Source: Protula sp. h YS-2021
Lineage: Eukaryota; Annelida; Polychaeta; Sabellida; Serpulidae
Assembly: GCA_949752745.1 (NCBI GenBank)
Contig: OX457027.1
Span: 81,151,214 to 81,215,213 of the forward strand
DNA: 64,000 bases
Reading direction: 5' to 3'
How positions within the stretch are numbered: position 1 is the first letter of the stretch; the number at the start of each line of letters is the position of its first letter. The notes below the pieces were generated by a model. That model was not told the DNA's origin and made no database searches. It worked only from the letters and a program-made list of their open reading frames with translations. Below, in pieces: positions 58,755 through 64,000 of the stretch. The position numbers and the translations under genes are program-made.

Positions 58755-61700
58755 ATGGTAGGAATAAAACAACGCTTTGTGACTCTTACTGCGCTGCTCT
58801 ATATAAGGCTGTGTTCATCACAAGGTATGTGTGATTCACAGGGTGTTTTACATTTTTGGACACCTCAATTTGTGTGTAGTGAAACATGAGCCAGTGCTTA
58901 ATAATAATAATAATAATATTAATATTACTAATAATAACAATAGTAATAATATACATTGATTAATAGACAGAGAAAACCTTGGTTTTTATGTTCGGTTGCT
59001 TCTGACGCATTTCTCCTTATTTAAATACAGGCACCGGAAATACCGTTCGCGCATGCGTAGACGAAGACACCCAGCTCGAGTTCAACATCACAGCTCAGTC
59101 TTCTCTTGATATCGATTTCAACAATGTCTCTTTGTCAATAGGCTTGGAATGTAACTGCAAAATCATGAATACCATTCCATCGGAATATTTACGAATACAG
59201 TGGCGAATTTCGTTATCAAGAAACTACGAACCATTTCTGGAGCAATGTGGGGATCTGTGTCGGTATTTTAATTCAACAGTTTGTCTTCGTCGTGGCAATG
59301 CATGCGAGAGCTCTACATATAATGGGTCAAATGGTGACGTCAGAGAGGCCTTCAGAAGAGGTGGGTGGAGCTGGGTTAAGTACATGGCAGTACTGTTACG
59401 ATGGACAGTACCCGATGACTACGATGGTGAAGATCTAGGAAATATACGTATTTCTTGTAAGTATAACTTGGGGACTGTACTTCCTTGTGTGGTGGTGGTG
59501 GGGGGGGGGGGGGTTGATATTTTGTTTTGGAAAGTAGTAAGAGTGAGCCTTGTTCTTTTTCTTCTTCCTTTTTCTCTCCTCCCCTTCTCCTTCATCCTCC
59601 TCCTCCTCCTCTCTTTCTTCTTCTTCGTCTCATTCTTGTCTCCGTTTCCACCAGTAAACGTTCGCCGTTGTATAAGCTGTTGGATAGAGATCGTGAATGA
59701 AAATAGGATAATTTTCCTATTTTGACTGGTTATTCAAAAAATTGAAACAAAGTTGTCTCGACGTTGGATAGACGTCTGAAGGACGAAGTTGTATCGACGT
59801 AGCCCAAGTGATATAAATCTCCTTATAGACAACAACAATGATAAGGTGTCATGGACACCCCTAGGAAGTATACCTGTCTTTATAGCATTCGGTAACGCAT
59901 TATATGTACGAAGCAATTTACATAAACATTAAAAAAAAAACAAAAAACAGGTTGCATATTCATTTTTTAAGCAATCTGTTATGGCGTGCATTTCCAGCGA
60001 ACGATAATATAATTAAGTAGTTATTTGATTGCGAGCCGGTATATATACAACGTTGAACCCAAGGCATTGACGAAAGAGCACCGTCTACACACAGATGCGC
60101 ATTTTACTTCTAATTAACCTCGCGGCAAAGACTTTGATCAGGTGTAGGTATTTGGTTTCGACCAAAAACAACATTTAAATAAAGTTGTTTACTCAACGGT
60201 TGATCAGCGTTCGGTCAGATCGATACGTTGATTTGGAGTCGAAGAAAGTGGTTTTTTCAGTTTCGACTAAAATAAAAAGAAAGGGGAAGACTCGTAGCAG
60301 CAAATATATTTATGGCTGCGACCAGTTACAACCAAATTGCAACCAGATCTAATGTTACGATTTGGTTGGGTCGAGGTCTCGACCCCAAAACGAAGTTGCA
60401 TCGACGTCAAAATTCTTATTTGCTCTCTGTTTTTGCCATTTGGGTGCCTTTCTCATGTACACAACACCTTTCAAATGTACACAACACCTTTCAAATGTAC
60501 ACAACACCTTTCAAATATACACAACACCTTTCTCATGTACACAACACCTATCTCATGTACACAACACCTTTCTCATGAGCACAACACCTTTCTCAAGTAC
60601 ACAACACCTTTCTCAAGTACACAACACCTTTCTCATGTACACAACTCCTTTCATATGTACACAACACCTTTCTCAAGTACACAACACCTTTCTCATGTGC
60701 ACAACACCTATCTCATGTACACAACACCTTTCTCATGTACACAACACCTTTCCCATGTACACAACACCTTTCTCATGTACACAACACCTTTCTCAAGTAC
60801 ACAACACCTTTCTCAAGTACACAACACCTATCTCATGTACACAACACCTTTCAAATGTACACAACACCTTTCTCAAGTACACAACACCTTTCTCAAGTAC
60901 ACAACACCTAGCTCATGTACACAACACCTTTCTCATGTACACAACACCTTTCTCATGTACACAACAACTCTCTCATGTACACAACTACTTTCTCATGAAC
61001 ACAGCACCTTTTTCATGAGCACAACTCCTTTCTCATGAGCACAACACCTTTCTCATGTACACAAGAACTCTCTCATGTACACAACACCTTTCTCATGTAC
61101 ACAACCCCTTTCTCATGCACACAGCACCTTTCTCATGCACCCTGACAAACACTGGCCCTTTTCACAGTCCAGCATGACACCACTGTGACAGCAAAATGCG
61201 GAAGTCTGGAATTCATCAACGCAGCTTCACCGACGACTACAACGCAGCAAACAAACGAACCCACTCACACACCAGAAGTAGCAAGCACTGCGCAAACTAA
61301 TGGCCGAAAATCAGAAAAATCATCAAAGGAAGAAAACAACAGCGAATCGGTGGCCATTGGTAACAAAATACATATTGGTATTTGCCCTTTATGTTAAAGT
61401 CTTTATAAACTGTAAGTTAAGCGGGGTTCTAATCCTGCAAACTGGACCACTTCCTAAACAGAAGTCTTTTTCATGTTTGATAACCGCGTTGATATGTGTG
61501 GGGTTGGGCCATCACGAACAACCCCACAAATAGGACGAACACTCTGGTTCATCCCTATTTCTGGATTTTTTTTTTACTGTGTTCAGTAACCACCATACGT
61601 ATGCTCGGGGTGCGTGTTGCAGGTCTTGGGGTGGCTTTGAGTCTGCTGTTTGTTGCGGGCTTTGTGATCATCGTCGTCATTATTTTGCTGAGGCGAAGGT

Positions 61701-63057
61701 ACGTGAGCAGATTTCAGGTGAAGGCTTAAAAAATATATCATTTTTTTTGTTCATAGCGGGAAGCGTTACTACCTAACTTTACTCTCTGTTTGGAAATATT
61801 TAGCAGTGGGTCATCATTTCTATCATATTTGACCTTCACCTTTATGTCAAAATGTTCTAAAAATATTCTGTCAACTTAGGCTTGCATTCGTTATCTTTAA
61901 ACTGCAATAAAACCTACTGATATTTTGTTTTGTTGAAAAAATAACGAGCAGGAGAAAACTGAATAAAGAAAAGTATTCAGGAGAAAGTACTGCAGAGGGC
62001 CGACAGGAGGGAGGAGAAGAAACGCGCGCAGGTATGGAACGGAGAAACGGGCACATTGACCCTGCTGAAAAACTCTCGGTTAGCTAGAATTGTTTATCTT
62101 TTCCCTAAAAGAAACACCAGAGAATATTTTTTTGCATGTATGTTAACTTATTTCTTATATGAAAAGAGCATTGTTAAGACTTGATGTTTAGGGAGCATTC
62201 AGTTGATTTTTCATAATATTACTCTTCAAAACAAAGTAAATAACGCGGAGTTTGTTTGTTGTGGGAATAGTTAAGCTCTAGATCTCACGAAGTTGCTTAC
62301 GTACTAAAATACCGTGAAGTGAAATAATTTATTATTCTAATTTTTTCTTTTCGTTTTTTATGATACAGTCTTTGATAATGAGACATACGAAAGTCGGGAA
62401 ATGAGTGAAACGATTGTCTCAGAACTGACCAAAGCCAGCCTCAGCAACGATACAAATGCAGGAAACGTGACGTTCCAGGCGGACGTGCTGACGTATGAAA
62501 ACGCCAGAGTGAACACGTCCAGTGGTGATCACACGTGTGAAGGCCCTTCTGTAACGACTTCCGGCTTTGACGCGTCACGTGATGAGCTTGATTACGTCAC
62601 ACTAATTTCGGAGCCTGGACTACCTCGATTGTACAAAGCACTTAATCGGCCTGATCCGGAGATTTCTGATTCGGAGACTAAAGAAAATGACACAAAGGAA
62701 GATTCAGAAACTGCATTCGTACCTGGAAGTTTCCCTACGGGCGATGCTGAATATTCAAACGTGGTTGACACTCCCAAAAGTCCACAAAATGTTGCAAGGT
62801 CGGAGGAAAACGATGGTTTTAGACGGCCGACGGCCACACCAACGTTGTTTGAAGACAGTGAAGATGACGACATTGAAGATATCCAGCCAATGACAGACAA
62901 CGACCTATATGAATCCGGTGACGTGAACCAAGATGGCGCTGTCGATGTGGGAGGGATGGCAGACGCCTTTTGCGGCGAGTCAAGCGATGACAGTCTTGAG
63001 GGGATCCGATTTCAGGAAGGGCACATGGGCAGGGTATTCGAACCTATCTCTACTTGA
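58755..63057 (+). CDS. Novel type I membrane protein with ITIM-like cytoplasmic motif
   Basis: I do not recognise this gene. Six exons (58755-58824, 59031-59456, 61168-61377, 61623-61698, 61952-62031, 62369-63057) join with GT/AG borders and phases 1,1,1,2,1 to give 516 aa. Residues 1-23 form a signal peptide (FVTLTALLYIRLCSSQ). The ectodomain (24-183) has eight Cys (32, 64, 66, 96, 100, 108, 115, 176) and N-glycosylation sites at Asn42, 55, 104 and 121; its main exon is bounded by phase-1 introns, as for many extracellular modules. A Thr/Ser-rich stalk (about 184-232) leads to one membrane span (235-258), then Arg-Arg-Arg. The 255-residue acidic tail has tyrosines in NETYES (294), LTYENA (330), LDYVTL (363; fits the ITIM pattern), RLYKAL (376) and AEYSNV (a YxN Grb2-type site). 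It therefore looks like a signalling receptor. The ligand is unknown. Confidence 0.8.
58893..58955. repeat. (TAA)n-type microsatellite
   Basis: An imperfect AATAATAATAATAATATTAAT run in intron 1 of the receptor-like gene. Confidence 0.85.
59495..59640. repeat. G run and CTT/CTCC-rich tract
   Basis: A GGTGGTGGTGGGG run (59492-59512) and a pyrimidine-rich CTTCTTC/CCTCCTC tract (59550-59640) just after the exon 2 donor. Low complexity only. Confidence 0.7.
59745..60420. repeat. Intronic segment with TCGACGT-type motifs
   Basis: Short recurring motifs (TCGACGTTGGATAGACGTC, GTATCGACGTAG at the left; GCATCGACGTCAAAATTC at the right) recall the ACGTCG-rich MITEs elsewhere in the window, but no terminal inverted repeat was defined. 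Confidence 0.35.
60452..61140. repeat. 20-bp satellite, about 34 copies, ending at an exon
   Basis: Perfect to near-perfect units of ACAACACCTTTCTCATGTAC repeat with an exact 20-bp period; common variants are TCAAGTAC, TCAAATGT and CCTATCTC. No stop codon occurs in any + frame, so three long frames cross it. The array stops 27 bp before exon 3 of the receptor-like gene (61168) and supplies part of the pyrimidine-rich sequence before that splice acceptor. Confidence 0.95.
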
Positions 63058-63760
63058 AGCGATTTCGTTAATAACGGAAATTTCGTAAGCAACACAAAGT
63101 CAGAATCTGTGCAGTACACAGTTAAGCTTTATTTGTTGTTGCTGCAGGTATAGCTTTTATTAAGACTGGGGATTTTCAGTCCCTGTAGTTTATTGAATTC
63201 GTACGATTCAGTAAGGTGTTTCCTTATGACTCCTTTCTTCCCGCCATGACCTTGTCACACAAATTCCTCTGAGACGATTAGAGACATAGAGTACACTGTC
63301 TAGTTGGTCCACCTCAGCTGTTTTAGAAACTCCTTAACATTTTATATGCAAAAATGGTCATTGAAATTTTGCCATTGAAGCACACACGTAAGGCTGTGAT
63401 AGCTATCGATGCAGTATTTTGATTTCTCCACAATAAGCGAGCAAATAATGCTTAAATTTTAAATACTCAGAATACTATTTTTTGTTGCCACAAGTGTAAT
63501 TTTGGCTACTCACTAGCGAAAAAGGTCTAGTTTAGCAGTGCGTTTTAAGGACGGAAAAGAAAAAGAAAACAATTGGGTTTTAGTTCGTAAGCTAGACTGA
63601 ATATGGCGGAAGAGCATAGGGAGAGGGCTGTCAAACTTAAGTACTTATTATTATATCTGTATCTCACGTGTGAGGGCAAGTACATGTGATATCTGTTATT
63701 TATTTTCAGTATTTAGTATTTAGTAATATTGTAGAGAAAAGAATAAACTTGGGTGAAGAT
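63058..63760 (+). terminator. 3' UTR of the receptor-like gene with possible poly(A) signal
   Basis: The first clear AATAAA after the stop is at 63742-63747. If it is used, the 3' UTR is about 700 bases and includes the small Helitron-like element at 63160-63531. Confidence 0.35.
63160..63531 (+). mobile_element. Helitron-like element 4, short relative of element 3
   Basis: A 5' hairpin (GACTGGGGATTTTCAGTCCC) and following TTGAATTCGTACGATTC parallel the start of element 3 (TTGAATTTGTACGAAAATT). A single decayed core unit (GACGATTAGAGACATAGAG) and GTCTAGTTGGTCCACCT also correspond. It ends CAAGTGTAA, then TTTTGGCTACTCACTAGCGA with AAAA, and CTAGT at 63527-63531. It is therefore a member of the same family without the tandem array. 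Confidence 0.7.
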
Positions 63761-64000
63761 ACAAATTTAACAATAACCCTCTTGTAGTTAAATTCAAAAT
63801 TTAACACGTATATGTAAAATGTACAGGCTGATATAATCAATATAATTAAACTCAAAAGGAAACAAGATGCGTTTGTGCATCGATATTTTGTACAGTGCAT
63901 ATGTCAGACGTTTTTTGACACTGACCCTGGGTGCTGTGTTACCAACGCCCAGTTAGACATAAGTATGACCTTCACCGCTCGTGCTATATGCTCACAGACG
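63761..64000. other. Right edge, no recognised feature
   Basis: AT-rich; nothing was recognised before the window ends. Confidence 0.4.

Noticed and set aside
60312..61038. Three overlapping long + frames (up to 233 codons) rich in HNTFLMYTTPFS repeats
   Set aside because: They are the three readings of a 20-bp satellite without stop codons; no start context, domain or splice link, and the array lies in an intron of the receptor-like gene.
60452..61140. CRISPR-like appearance of the regular 20-bp array
   Set aside because: Units abut directly with no unique spacers and the context is an intron-bearing animal gene; this is a satellite.

Overview
The window is animal (eukaryotic) nuclear DNA, AT-rich and packed with repeats, with intron-split genes obeying GT/AG rules. 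Several repeat architectures (short 5' hairpin, TCCG/TCTG microsatellite, a core of roughly 130-180 bp tandem units, inverted ends) match the pearl/DTC84-type elements described in bivalves. With tRNA-derived SINEs and abundant MITEs, a mollusc is the best guess. This is inferred from repeat style and gene divergence, not from any search.

Four protein-coding genes can be assembled from spliced reading frames. (1) Twinfilin, + strand, 2057-15738, ten coding exons, 343 aa. (2) Caveolin, - strand, 21410-18817, two coding exons, 190 aa, with the FDDVIAEP signature but an altered scaffolding segment. (3) A heparan sulfate glucosamine 3-O-sulfotransferase, + strand, 36612-47384, two coding exons, 330 aa. 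(4) An unrecognised 516-aa type I membrane protein, + strand, 58755-63057, six coding exons, with a Cys-rich N-glycosylated ectodomain, a Thr/Ser stalk, one membrane span and an acidic tail carrying an ITIM-like LDYVTL motif. The genes are unrelated in function; there is no operon-like logic.

Layout: 245-1765 decayed jockey/CR1-type retrotransposon; 2.0-15.7 kb twinfilin, whose 9.3-kb first intron holds a MULE with a nested hAT MITE (8-bp target duplication), a Helitron-like tandem-repeat element, a TIR element with a nested SINE (11-bp duplication) and a C/G-rich MITE; 15.7-18.5 kb intergenic; 18.8-21.4 kb caveolin with a 51-bp satellite in its intron; 22.8-24.6 kb a dispersed repeat and a large fold-back element; 26.7-27.2 kb a second retrotransposon tail; 27-36 kb AT-rich with a Tc1-like transposase relic; 36.6-47.4 kb the sulfotransferase, whose intron holds a NADAR-domain frame, a (GA)n tract, an L1/Tx1-like retrotransposon on the opposite strand, a probable Harbinger-type MITE with a tRNA-like insert and a pogo/Tigger-type element; 47.4-58.7 kb nearly all mobile elements and satellites; 58.7-63.1 kb the novel receptor gene, with a 34-copy 20-bp satellite ending 27 bp before an exon.

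The most notable points are the undescribed ITIM-bearing receptor-like gene and a set of four non-autonomous elements sharing a 5' hairpin, inverted ends and a 3' hairpin followed by CTAGT (CTAGC in one), i.e. a Helitron-like 3' end.
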